From contig CM040747.1 in the NCBI GenBank assembly GCA_022829145.1, positions 30,220,936 through 30,284,935 on the forward strand: a DNA stretch of 64,000 nucleotides, given 5' to 3'. This stretch comes from Albula goreensis. Lineage: Eukaryota; Chordata; Actinopteri; Albuliformes; Albulidae. Below the pieces are notes generated by a model. The model saw only the letters and a list, made by a program, of their open reading frames with translations. It was not told the DNA's origin and did not search any database. This document shows, piece by piece, positions 1 through 15,800 of this stretch; position 1 is the first letter of the stretch; each line of letters starts with the position of its first letter. The translations under genes were made by a program, and so were the position numbers.

Positions 1-1411
1 GTCTCGTCTGAGGGGCTGCATACATGGGCAGCACACAGGTTTCCCAGCTGTATTTGATGAGAGAGACAGTCACATCTGGAATGCAGCCGACTGTGTGTGC
101 ATGTGCCGCAGTGCCAAGTGTGGCCACAGGAGGGCAGTGTTCACACGCAGTCCCTGCTCTGCGATCTCCTCGCAGTGGGTGTGGAAGGGGCTTGTATCTG
201 TCAGTAAAGCCCTCGGTGACTCGGGGGTTTTGCTTGAGGGCGTTGAGAAAGCATCATCCATTAACGTGGTACAGCCGAGCTGAACACAGTACACTGGAAC
301 AGGCTGTAATACAGCTTACACCATAAACAGAATACGGGACATTGTCAAGACTGCTAACCTTTCATTTAGATTTTTATCGGCATCACTGAGTTTAAAATGA
401 AACATTAAACATTTATTCACTTTTAAATTCTGCTGCATATGTGCAGAAACTCAGACTTTTTAAGATGGAATTTACAGTGTCAGGATTATACTGTCCATGG
501 ACTGTCCTGCTTATAAATACACGGATGGATGACAACCCTAGACTGCATGTACCTTCGTTAATTTATAAAGATGCATGTCCCCACTTGGAATTTTATCTCA
601 TATGCAGGCAGTTTGGCTGCTGGTAGGATAATTCTGCATTACTAAGAAATTTAATTTGATGTTTATATTCTGTTATTAACCAAGGTCTTGGTTGGACATT
701 GAGTGGGATGCTGGAGGAGAGGAGTATGAATGAGTGTGTGTCTTTGTGTATGTTTCTGGGAAAAAGAGAAAGAGAGAGTGATGGGAGGGGGAGTGAGGAA
801 GAGTGAGACAGGCAGCCTGTAGGGTAAGAAAAAATACTATATTCATTTTCTTTCATTGGTTTGAAACAATGCACTTTCTCCTTGGTAATTCTGTTCTGGG
901 TCCTGAAGGAAATATTTCACAATAAGGACATTTCTGAGCTAAAGGAGATTAAGCAGAGGAAAAATGGCAGCAGAGACAGTGGAACAGAGAGTGGCTTTTG
1001 TTGCGGACTAAGATACCATCGACACACCTCTGTGCCTCTCACAGGGGTTTCAAAGGCTGGTGGGAAACAGGACTGACAGCTCTGGCGTGGACAGACAGAC
1101 AGACATTCAGAATCAAGCTGAGAATGTTGAGTCACAGTGCCTTGCACAGGCTTTATATATATAAAATATAGCTGAAGCCTATAGCTTACAGCTTGACTGA
1201 CATTTTATTCCTTGACAGCAAAAAGTGATAATTTGATGTATGTGAAAATTGCCCCTGCCCTGTTTATATTTTATGTAGGGGCGGTAAAAGAAGAACTTTG
1301 TCACTGGCCGTGTGTCCACAGCCGTGGATGGACCGGTGCATATGGCTCTGTCACAGCCCCTCCTGGGTATCGGCAGTGCTTCACTTACACCACCCCTGAT
1401 TCACAAACCCT
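1..1411. other. Noncoding single-copy DNA
   Basis: No gene, exon pair or recognisable repeat was found here. The frames present are under about 100 codons and resemble no family I know. A short AT run of TATA type lies near 1152-1172. The stretch 720-800 is purine-rich with GA/GT-biased simple sequence. Confidence 0.5.
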
Positions 1412-1487
1412 CACGATTGGCCCCCGTAATCCCCTTAGTCTGCACCCGACCAATCAGGGGAAAGGGGCCTGAGGGTAACCAATCAGA
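1412..1487. promoter_or_regulatory. Cluster of three CCAAT boxes (NF-Y-like)
   Basis: ATTGG at 1416-1420 is an inverted CCAAT. Direct CCAAT pentamers follow at 1450-1454 and 1479-1483, the last two in a CCAATCAG context, which is the classic NF-Y core. Start-to-start spacings are 34 and 29 bp, close to the roughly three helical turns typical of cooperating NF-Y sites. GC-rich runs (AGGGG, AAAGGGG) lie between them. NF-Y is a general CCAAT-binding activator of promoters, enhancers and some LTRs. No clear TATA box or transcript follows at the expected distance on either strand, so this may be an enhancer, an old LTR fragment or chance. Confidence 0.35.
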
Positions 1488-4400
1488 TGAGCTTATGTGG
1501 CTACAGGAGGGCTAACTTGCACAAGGTTTGCCCCAGACTGGCTGGCTCACTTCAACACGACACCTTCTTAAGCAACACGAGACAGCTAACAGATTTTGAA
1601 AGAGCTCAAATAGCTGGTGTCTGATTTGTAGCTGCATAAAGGAGAACAGTGTCTTTGGTGTACACTGAACACAAGAAGTCTACCTCTGGAAAGACGGATA
1701 GTGCTGGCGAATCATAGACAGACATTCAACAGGATAGCTGGTAAATTATCAAAGAAAATGAAACTTAAAAAATGGCTGTTCAGCCATCTTTTGCTCTTTT
1801 TTCCTACATCTGAACAAGTTTATGTTCTGAAGAACCAAATTTAGCCTTCAACCCCAGCAATGTGTTCATTTCATGAACAATAAAGCCAAACAAGGCTTCT
1901 CCTATCACCAATTCCAGACATGATTGAAACTTTATGGTGGTTTTGGAACATAGACTAGAATATATATCTCCCTCCTTTATTTCTCAAAAGAATGCGAGAC
2001 TTTCATTCATGATGAATGATCCAATTTCCCATGACAAAGAGGAGAAGAAAATTTATGACATTCAAAGGAGGACTGAAGCTGCTCTGAAGACAAATTGTGA
2101 GTCAAGTCCTCATTAATAAATAGTTATATATTATTTGCGGTTTCCTCTATTTTTCCACATGGGAAAATAAGAAAACTAGAGTTTTCAGACATGCAGTATT
2201 CATAAACATAAAACTTTGCTTTGAAATAAAATTTGTCATATTTCCAAAAAGCCCATATATCTATAACATATTGCAGTTTTTTTATCCATTGAAGTCAGGG
2301 ACCAACCTTGGAGCCAATCTTCCGCAGACAGCATTCAGGGAACCCCTGTGAAATGTGATTTCATTGACCTGCCTAACAGGTACCTCGCTGGCCCATTCAG
2401 AACTTTGACAAATGCCATTTCCTTGGCTGAAAGGCTTCTTAACACTGCAGTCACAGTTCATGACAGCGTAAGACCTACTTCCTACTTTCCTACAGAAAGG
2501 AACAGCCAGTGCAATACTCCACTCTCTGGTGCTGATGGAGCTGTGTCTCTAGCTCAGAGGTTGCTGATTGGTGGGACGATGAATAGGGCGCACAGAACCA
2601 TTTAACAACGTGCTTAGGCTGAATTACTTCCTTAAATATCCTCCCATATAAATGGAGAGCATGTAGGCCCTGGCTAAGGCTCAGAGCCTACATGTAAGCT
2701 CTGAGAGAGTTGCCTTTCAACATACAGCGAAGAAAGAGTTTTCCCACAATTTGTTTCATTCTTGATCAACAATACCACGGATTATAGTTCATCTTTATTT
2801 GTGAGAATAACATTACGCGTCCTTTTCTTACTCGTTCATTATCTTAGCAGCAGTTCAAGCTATCCGCGCCTTGCCGTCTGCACTGGGAAGATTAAAAAAA
2901 AATGAAAATTTATTTCTGTCAACACAGGGAGCAATCAGAGGCCACATTAGTCATATCTTCACTATAACACACTGATGTGGAACGAACGCTGTTTAAGGGT
3001 CGTGTTGGTTATTCACAGCCGAAATTGACCGTCTTTATTTATGGAGTATGATGCAGAGCTAGCCTGGGGTCAACATGGCCGCTCTGTGCCCGGTCGGCAT
3101 TGGATTATTTCTGGAACAGCAAAAGTAGGCCTTCACGTTATTATCCATGAGGGACGAGTCAGCTCGGCCTTTTATTTTCCAAGACGGGATCCTAGTAATA
3201 TCTTTCTAGTGCCATGTAGATATATATTTTTTTCCATATTTTGTACTATTTGCAGAATATGCTGTGACACTTGCCTTTGGGTACTTTCAATTAAAAAGTT
3301 ATAATATTTCATATATAATGAAAGAATTAATTAAACACTCAAATACAATCGAACAAAATTCTACCATTGATGCTATGGTATTTAAACAGTTACTTATTTT
3401 GCCTTTTTCAGTAAATAGGACTCGTCTGAAGCAGATTTTTGAACACGATTGTTGGTGTTGAGTTGTACTGGCAATGAGGCCACTTTTGCTGGTGCTTTTC
3501 ACAGCCATGCACTGTTTCTCTGTGAAGATTATCCAAATTAATTCAATAATCTAGTAATCTTATAACCAACACCCACCAAAATCAAATATTTAGCTGAGCC
3601 TTGACATAAACATGTCATTAACTTTCTCGGTTTTTTCTCATATCTGTCTCTATTTTAAGTTTAGAAGTTTGTCTTTGTTTGTAAGAACAAACAAAAAAGA
3701 ATGTTTAGGAGTGTTTTTGGAACTAAAAACTACTAGCAATGTTTTCAATTGGTGATAAATGACTTATAATGAAACCAAAAACAGATGGTGCTTCTGTATT
3801 TTTCCAAGAATGCACTGATCTGAACCGGAGGCCTTTTGATTGGTTGAAACAAGTCTGTGATTAGCAGATAATGGTAGCTCCACCAGTTGTTGGTGTAATG
3901 AAATCTCATCACAATATTCACCTCATTCAAATATTTTGTGGCAGTTATTGAATATAGTCTATTTTCACTCTTCATGAGCACACAGTAGAGGTATAATTTA
4001 TGGCTTAATTCCTGGTGCGCATCACTGTTTCACAACTCCACATATCAGTGGTTAACAAATCGGTAGTCCGGACACCCAGGACGTTCACATTTTCTGTCCG
4101 AGCTATCAGATTTGGAAAGGTCAAAGCCTGGCGAGCTATCAGCCAGCTAGCTTATGTTAGTTGTGACGACAAAGACAGCAACGTTGCAACCTGATCATTT
4201 AATGACGTTACTATGTAGTAAAACAGCTTCTTTGCAGAGCAACTAGCTTGTTGCCTCGATCAATATGTAACATTACACAGCTATAATGTGTCTACATAGG
4301 CTGCCATTCTTGTACCACCTGTTGCAACACAACTTGTAAATTCGATTAGCATCTTCAGTAGTTAAATCAAGTGACCATGACCAATAGTTTGAACTTTTCT

Positions 4401-4617
4401 AAATATATATCAACCAAGACAGTTGTTAAAAAAATTCTAATCTTGGTTAACTGATCGATATTTAGGCTTGCACGTTTTGCATGGTGTTTATCTATTGTTA
4501 ATGTTTATCTAATGTTAATAATGACAGTATAGTTCATTGAAATTGTCTAATGTTGTTTATGAAGGCATTCTGTTGCTGTGTTATGGTGTCTTTTGGGCAT
4601 CCTAAGTAGACCTATAC
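1488..4617. other. Noncoding AT-rich DNA
   Basis: About 3.1 kb without a supportable gene. There is a short inverted repeat at 2660-2668/2686-2694 (CATGTAGGC and its complement). Frames near 2348-2605 and 3041-3304 are under 90 codons, have no family resemblance and no neighbouring exon signals, and are taken as chance. Confidence 0.5.
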
Positions 4618-4682
4618 GGACTACCACAAACTTGGTCTGGGCAACCAGATCTTGCCTTTTGGTTGCCCAGAGGACTACCACA
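4618..4682. repeat. 12-bp hairpin flanked by 11-bp direct repeats
   Basis: A perfect inverted repeat, TCTGGGCAACCA at 4636-4647 and TGGTTGCCCAGA at 4660-4671, encloses a 12-base loop. It is bracketed by identical direct repeats GGACTACCACA at 4618-4628 and 4672-4682. The layout resembles a very small insertion with a target duplication. A local duplication or replication slip would look the same. Confidence 0.45.
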
Positions 4683-5079
4683 TACATTTATGATTTGCTC
4701 ACCTCTGTATATGATTAACGTTTACTCCCGTGAAAGATCCAACCTTCTGTTGCAGTGTTGATTCTTATGTCTTCATCCACTTCCTCGTGGACTCAAGTCC
4801 ATTTTCAACCAAGAAGGATAAAGATGGAGAGAAGATGGAGAGATGGGGGGGTGAGAGAAAGGGAGGAAATGACATATGAGGTAGAAAGACAGGGCCTGGA
4901 ACGCTTAGTATAAACACTGCTGGAGTCCCAGGGGGTCCTCTGAAGGCTCTGAGCTCAGGCAGATTTAGGGGATCAGTGAGAACTTAGGACGGAAGGATTT
5001 ATCACTTTCTTCAGGAGTTGATCCCACTTTGCATGCAGTAACCCTAACAGGTGAAATGTATCATATATATCCAACTACA
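4683..5079. other. Noncoding spacer
   Basis: No gene or repeat family recognised. A purine-rich stretch lies at about 4815-4880 (GGAGAGAT/GGGGGG type). Confidence 0.45.
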
Positions 5080-5304
5080 GCAGGTGGAGCAGTGTAGCTA
5101 TTCCACATATTAACATTAGAACCCTGAGGTTGGTGGCTCAAGCCCCAATCTACCCACAGCAAGAGCACCAGTGCTGTTTGGCCCTTGAGCAAGGCCCTTG
5201 AGCAAACCCCCACATTGCTCCCAGGGGGCATTGGCCCTTGTTTAGCATAATCAACTGAAAGTCACTTTGGAAAAAGAATCAGCTAAATGACGATAATGTA
5301 ATGT
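5080..5304 (+). repeat. SINE copy, tRNA-derived type, plus orientation
   Basis: A promoter-like block containing GGTGGCTCAAGCCCC, which resembles a pol III B box, is followed by the fish SINE central text GCCCTTGAGCAAGG. The 3' end reads CACTTTGGAAAAAG then CAGCTAAATGA and short TAATG repeats. It matches, in opposite orientation, the copy at 10,330-10,535, so the two belong to one family. It is diverged: the GAGCAAG block is locally duplicated. The 3' tail resembles LINE-derived tails of V-SINE-like elements; the family name is not certain. Confidence 0.6.
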
Positions 5305-5522
5305 AGCATATAGATGATGTTACATTATTATCACAGTGGTAGAACTTCCATGTAAAATGAGGTGTATTGCCTACCGAAATAAACTGACAACTATTTGTTT
5401 TAAAGATGTAAATATAATGGAGAGTGTGCATTCACTGAAAATACTTTTAACCTACTTCTGTAGTTACAGTGTAACTGAAGTGTAATAATATAGGTCTGGC
5501 ATCAAGTATGTTACAGAGAGTG

Positions 5523-9201
<3,679 letters not shown>

Positions 9202-9291
<90 letters not shown>
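9202..9291 (+). repeat. (TG)n microsatellite, about 90 bp
   Basis: An uninterrupted TG dinucleotide run, preceded by GTGTGAAAGTATA and followed by a degraded GTGTCTGTGTG tail to about 9312. Confidence 0.97.
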
Positions 9292-9293
<2 letters not shown>

Positions 9294-10329
9294 TACTCGT
9301 GTCTGTGTGTATGAGTGCTGAGGACCACATGACTTGAGATGTGACCAGTCAGGTTCCAGACTACAGCATTCCATTTATCAGATATTAGGTAGACACAGTT
9401 TGCGTATTGTCATGTGCATAACACAAATTATTAGAGAACTTTCTAGAAAAGTGTACCCTTTGTAGAAAAAACTGGCAGTGGTCTGTGGATTCTCACAATA
9501 ATGCAGCATTTGCTCCAATTGGAACATATTTCACATTCTGTGGAAACTCTGCAATGGCATGTTATGTTTTTATGTATACCCTAAAATATACACACCAGTG
9601 GATTCTTTGGCTTTATTCCCCCAATACCAGTCATACCAATGTCACAGTGCTTTCAATTTATGCTGGGAAAGATGAAATGAAACAAAAATTGACATGTTCT
9701 TGCAGAAACTTCATGAAAGGAAAACTTTTTCCATTTCCCTGTTAAGTGTCACAGAAAATTGAAATAACATCAAATTTTCTGTGAATCACCAGTCGACTTA
9801 TCAGAGGTGCATGCTGGTCATCATTGATGAAATCGCTGCTCCTACTCAGTTTCTGTGAATTGCAGTTTAGAAAGTATGATCTGGAGATTTTGAAATTTTG
9901 ATTTTTCTTCTTGACAAGACATACACCCACAGATGTATAACGGTTCCTCTGTGTTTAATTAGCAGCTGTTTCCTCTTTTAGTGACAGTCTTTTATACGCT
10001 GCAGTTTCTGTACGTTATACAGACCGCAAATGAGTTTGGTAAGATCTGAACAGTTGCATTTGTTGTGCACACACCAGAGTTACCTTATCAGTTTATAAAT
10101 GCAAAGGAGATATGATTTATGCCAAAAACATCTATACTAATTAATTGTGCGTTCATAACTGATAGCTATCAGTCACAGTGCAGAATTTACATACAGCACA
10201 GCATTTTAATACATTGGCTTACACCTGCAAGGAATTTATTTGCTTAATTACGTGGTGGTCAATACTGCGTGTTCATACACCCATACACATGCTTAATGTT
10301 CACATTACAGGTGTTTACGTGATGGTCAT
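9292..10329. other. Noncoding spacer
   Basis: No gene, exon signals or recognised repeat in about 1 kb. Confidence 0.45.
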
Positions 10330-10535
10330 TTAAGGGATGCTTTTATCCAAAGCGATTTACAGTTGATTGGGCTAACCAAGGGCCAATCCCCCCTGAGAGC
10401 AATGTGGGGTTAAGGTCCTTGCTCAGGGGCCCAACAACAATGGTGTTCTTGCTGTGGCTAGATTGGGGCTTGAGCCACCAACCTCCGGGGTCCCAGTGAT
10501 GTACCTTAGCCGCAAGACTACAGACTGCCATCATT
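10330..10535 (-). repeat. SINE copy, minus orientation, fairly complete
   Basis: Read on the minus strand, it begins with a GGCAGTCTGTAG-type head and continues with GGTTGGTGGCTCAAGCCCC (B-box-like). It then has CCCCTGAGCAAGGACC and ends CGCTTTGGATAAAAGCATCC plus TTAAATGA. This is the same family as the copy at 5080-5304 and is better preserved. The ATAAAAGC tail block is shared with LINE-mobilised fish SINEs, which implies retrotransposition by a partner LINE not present here. Confidence 0.7.
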
Positions 10536-12618
10536 TAGTCAGGCACTTCCATTCTTTTGTGCTCTGCTCGTCTGGTCTCGATGCACTTTACGCACCAATA
10601 TTAGCCATCCACTAATCTATGGACATCAGGTTGGAGCAGCTCCTTGGCAGACATAGTGATGTGTGCGGATACATTGATGTCACAGTTGATGCGGGGCGTA
10701 AAGCCCATCCACATACGGGAAAGATCAGTGCATCTGCATCACTCATTGTCTGCCAACAAACAATATAATCCTGCAGGCCGCAGAGTGCTGTAATCTTCTG
10801 AGGAAACATCCATTTTAAACGGGCCACAGACTGCCAGGACATGTAAACGGTAATTGCCTGCCAAAATTCAGCACGTTAGATCGCTCTTGATGTCCAAGGC
10901 AACAAGTGATGACGAGTAGGGACAGTTGCGACGTACAACCAAAATGTCTGTGGGTGTCCAAGGATGTAAAATGTCAATCAGCTATAGAGGCAGCATTACA
11001 TATTAATTTTCTAATTTATAAGAAACAAGGTTGTGAAGGCTTTATAAACAAGTAAAATTTTTACATTCTATCAAGAATGAACAAATGGCATGTTTTGCAT
11101 TTATTCATGCTTTTTGCATTTATTCATCAAGAGTTTTCGCTTCTGCCATCCCATAACCTCATCCACATTCACATTTCATTCATCTGCAATCTGCAAGAGA
11201 GGGGGGTGGTAAAAAATCAAGAAACTAAATGGGATGAATGAGACAGGGAAGAAGGAAGAATTATGTCAGTTTTTCCTTGTTGTAGAATTGTTTTAAATTG
11301 TGGATCTGATTTACTTGATTGTTGTCATTAAAATTATAATCAAGGATAAGGAGTTGCTTGCATCTATATTTATATGTATCTGTGAGAAAAATACATCTAA
11401 CCATACTGTGTGTATAGATTTAATACCAAATGCATTAAACATTTAGCTACAAATGTTTAAATATGACACAGTGACATTTGCAGATGTATAGCTATACAGG
11501 TATGGTATACCCGACCAAGTGTGTCTCCGCATGAGTCTCCAGGCTTTAGAGATTGAAGGTGTCGACACTTGTGGAAAATGCCAGAAAGCACTGATCCAGG
11601 GACAGCTTTTAATGTTCACACTCCCTCCTGGCAAACCCCACCCTACCCTGTGCTTCCCTAGTTATTATGAAGAGTGTCGCATGAGTGTCCTCTCATACAG
11701 CAAAGATAGATTCTTCTGTATAGGTCAAATGGCAGCTATTCACAGTGGTGGAATGAGATGCCACCCACTATCAGGGCAGAAGTCACCTACCCTCTGTGAC
11801 ACTGTGATCTCATCATGACTAGCTGATTGATCTGATCAATCCTGAATGTGTCCAAACTACGAATGGGGGAGTGTGCTTTTTCAGGAACACCAAGATTTTT
11901 TTTTGTTTGTTTCTTTTGGTTGTGTGATTTTTATCTAATGCTGAGGTCAGCTTGCCTTCTATGGATATACAATTTTTAAGATTTTAAACATAAATGTTAA
12001 CTATAAATATAAATATTATTTTATAAATATTCATCTGTGAACATTAATGATATGCAAGCAATTATATCATAACGTTATGCTTTCTTGGGTAACAAAAAAA
12101 TGCGAATACATTTTTGTGCATTGTAAACGAGTGATGAATTTGTTCATACGGTGCATGGTTTGTTTACCAATATGAGAGCCAACTACTTAATGACAGAAAC
12201 GAGCATAACTGGAGTCTTGATTTGTTGGGTGGTGTAAGTAGATGGGTAATCAATTTGCCTTCTGTAGCAATTAGCTTGGCATTGTAAATAAACACAACTT
12301 TAGCAATTTGCATCTCAAAAACATCCAACTTTCACCCTCTTTGTATCATTTCTCTCACTCTCTATCTCTCGCTGGCATTATGACAGTGGATGATGAAAGT
12401 GAATTAAAATGCATTAAAACCTAAACTCTTACTGTATTTGAAAGCATCATGCATTTGTACATATGAATTTTGCCAACAACAGATTAGTTACCGTATGTCT
12501 CACAACATATTTAGGACAGTTGTAAATTGATTTCTCTGCTGTCACCTTAATGGACCACTCGCGGTGTAGGAAATTATATAGCCAGCATTCAATATCCCCA
12601 CGCACTCATGCACAAACA
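10536..12618. other. Noncoding spacer
   Basis: About 2.1 kb with no supportable gene. The frame at 11,519-11,818 (99 codons) and those at 10,612-10,842 and 11,443-11,634 on the other strand match nothing I recognise and have no convincing splice signals. Confidence 0.45.
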
Positions 12619-12652
12619 TCTCTCTTTCTCTCTCTGTCTCTCTCTCTCTCTT
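12619..12652 (+). repeat. Imperfect (TC)n tract
   Basis: An interrupted TCTC/TTTC/TGTC run lies about 180 bp before the satellite array starts. Confidence 0.85.
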
Positions 12653-12830
12653 CATCCTTCGCTCTCTCTCCACAGGGTATTTCCAACATTGGATTTCATT
12701 TGGTTTCGTTCAATCCATGCTTCAGATACAGGTAGTGACCTAAACACACAGCGAAGGGTGCTGATGATAATAAGGACTGTTTTACTGCTATGGCTAGGGT
12801 ACGTTCGTTCCTTCAGAGGATGAGGTCGAT

Positions 12831-15800
12831 GCCAAAAAGTCAATTATTTGTGTGTCAACCCATTTTTCCACTTTTTGGAGGTAACACTGCAATTTCCTTT
12901 CATTTCCTTACTTTCAAACCATTTCAGACAACTTTTGGTTGTGTGGCTGAAGAATATAGTTGATTTGCTATCATTTAGAGCCAAAAACTCAAATATTTTG
13001 GTGTCAACCCATTTTTACACTTTTTGGAGGTAAGGCTATAGTCTTATGTCTTTTCTAGATTTTCCAAAAAATACATATGTCATGTTTACATACTTTTCCA
13101 GCATTTCTGACAAGTTTCTCTTGCCCCAGTTGAGAATTTGGCAGATTAACATCCATTTAGAGCCAAAAAGTCAATTATTTGTGTGTCAACCCATTTTTCC
13201 ACTTTTTGGAGGTAACACTGCAATTTCTTGTCGTTTCATTACTTTCAAACCATTTCAGACAACTTTTGGTTGTGTGGCTGAAGAATATAGTTGATTTGCT
13301 ATCATTTAGAGCCAAAAACTCAAATATTTTGGTGTCAACCCATTTTTACACTTTTTGGAGGTAAGGCTATAGTCTTATGTCTTTTCTAGATTTTCCAAAA
13401 AATACATATGTCACGTTTACATACTTTTCCACCATTTCTGACAAGTTTCTCTTGCCCCAGTTGAGAATTTGGCAGATTAACATCCATTTAGAGCCAAAAA
13501 GTCAATTATTTGTGTGTCAACCCATTTTTCCACTTTTTGGAGGTAACACTGCAATTTCTTGTAGTTTCATTACTTTCAAACCATTTCAGACAACTTTTGG
13601 TTGTGTGGCTGAAGAATATAGTTGATTTGCTATCATTTAGAGCCAAAAACTCAAATATTTTGGTGTCAACCCATTTTTCCACTTTTTTTGGAGGTAAGGC
13701 TATAGTCTTATGTCTTTTCTAGATTTTCCAAAAATACATATGTCACGTTTACATACTTTTCCAGCATTTCTGACAAGTTTCTCTTGCCCCAGTTGAGAAT
13801 TTGGCAGATTAACATCCATTTAGAGCCAAAAGTCAATTATTTGTGTGTCAACCCATTTTTCCACTTTTTGGAGGTAACACTGCTATTTCTTGTCGTTTCA
13901 TTACTTTCAAACCATTTCAGACAACTTTTGGTTGTGTGGCTGAAGAATATAGTTGATTTGCTATCATTTAGAGCCAAAAACTCAAATATTTTGGTGTCAA
14001 CCCATTTTTACACTTTTTGGAGGTAAGGCTATAGTCTTATGTCTTTTCTAGATTTTCCAAAAAATACATATGTCACGTTTACATACTTTTCCAGCATTTC
14101 TGACAAGTTTCTCTTGCCCCAGTTGAGAATTTGGCAGATTAACATCCATTTAGAGCCAAAAAGTCAATTATTTGTGTGTCAACCCATTTTTCCACTTTTT
14201 GGAGGTAACACTGCAATTTCCTTTCATTTCCTTACTTTCAAACCATTTCAGACAAGTTTTGGTTGTGTGGCTGAAGAATATAGTTGATTTTGCTATCATT
14301 TAGAGCCAAAAACTCAAATATTTTGGTGTCAACCCAATTTTACACTTTTTGGAGGTAAGGCTATAGTCTTATGTCTTTTCTAGATTTTCCAAAAAATACA
14401 TATGTCACGTTTACATACTTTTCCACCATTTCTGACAAGTTTCTCTTGCCCCAGTTGAGAATTTGGCAGATTAACATCCATTTAGAGCCTAAAACTCAAT
14501 TATTTGTGTGTCAACCCATTTTTCCACTTTTTGGAGGTAACACTGCAATTTCCTTTCATTTCATTACTTTCAAACCATTTCAGACAACTTTTGGTTGTGT
14601 GGCTGAAGAATATAGTTGATTTGCTATCATTTAGAGCCAAAAACTCAAATATTTTGGTGTCAACCCATTTTTACACTTTTTGGAGGTAAGGCTATAGTCT
14701 TATGTCTTTTCTAGATTTTCCAAAAAATACATATGTCACGTTTACATACTTTTCCAGCATTTCTGACAAGTTTCTCTTGCCCCAGTTGAGAATTTGGCAG
14801 ATTAACATCCATTTAGAGCCTAAAAGTCAATTATTTGTGTGTCAACCCATTTTTCCACTTTTTGGAGGTAACACTGCAATTTCCTTTCATTTCATTACTT
14901 TCAAACCATTTCAGACAACTTTTGGTTGTGTGGCTGAAGAATATAGTTGATTTGCTATCATTTAGAGCCAAAAACTCAAATATTTTGGTGTCAACCCATT
15001 TTTACACTTTTTGGAGGTAAGGCTATAGTCTTATGTCTTTTCTAGATTTTCCAAAAAATACATATGTCACGTTTACATACTTTTCCACCATTTCTGACAA
15101 GTTTCTCTTGCCCCAGTTGAGAATTTGGCAGATTAACATCCATTTAGAGCCTAAAACTCAATTATTTGTGTGTCAACCCATTTTTCCACTTTTTGGAGGT
15201 AACACTGCAATTTCCTTTCATTTCCTTACTTTCAAACCATTTCAGACAACTTTTGGTTGTGTGGCTGAAGAATATAGTTGATTTGCTATCATTTAGAGCC
15301 AAAAACTCAAATATTTTGGTGTCAACCCATTTTTACACTTTTTGGAGGTAAGGCTATAGTCTTATGTCTTTTCTAGATTTTCCAAAAAATACATATGTCA
15401 CGTTTACATACTTTTCCACCATTTCTGACAAGTTTCTCTTGCCCCAGTTGAGAATTTGGCAGATTAACATCCATTTAGAGCCAAAAAGTCAATTATTTGT
15501 GTGTCAACCCATTTTTCCACTTTTTGGAGGTAACACTGCAATTTCTTGTCAGTTTCATTACTTTCAAACCATTTCAGACAACTTTTGGTTGTGTGGCTGA
15601 AGAATATAGTTGATTTGCTATCATTTAGAGCCATAAAACTCAAATATTTTGGTGTCAACCCATTTTTCCACTTTTTGGAGGTAAGGCTATAGTCTTATGT
15701 CTTTTCTAGATTTTCCAAAAATACATATGTCACGTTTACATACTTTTCCAGCATTTCTGACAAGTTTCTCTTGCCCCAGTTGAGAATTTGGCAGATTAAC

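Noticed and set aside
5040..5052. TAACCCTAAC, a telomere-like word
   Set aside because: A single copy only; no TTAGGG/CCCTAA tandem run, so not an interstitial telomere.
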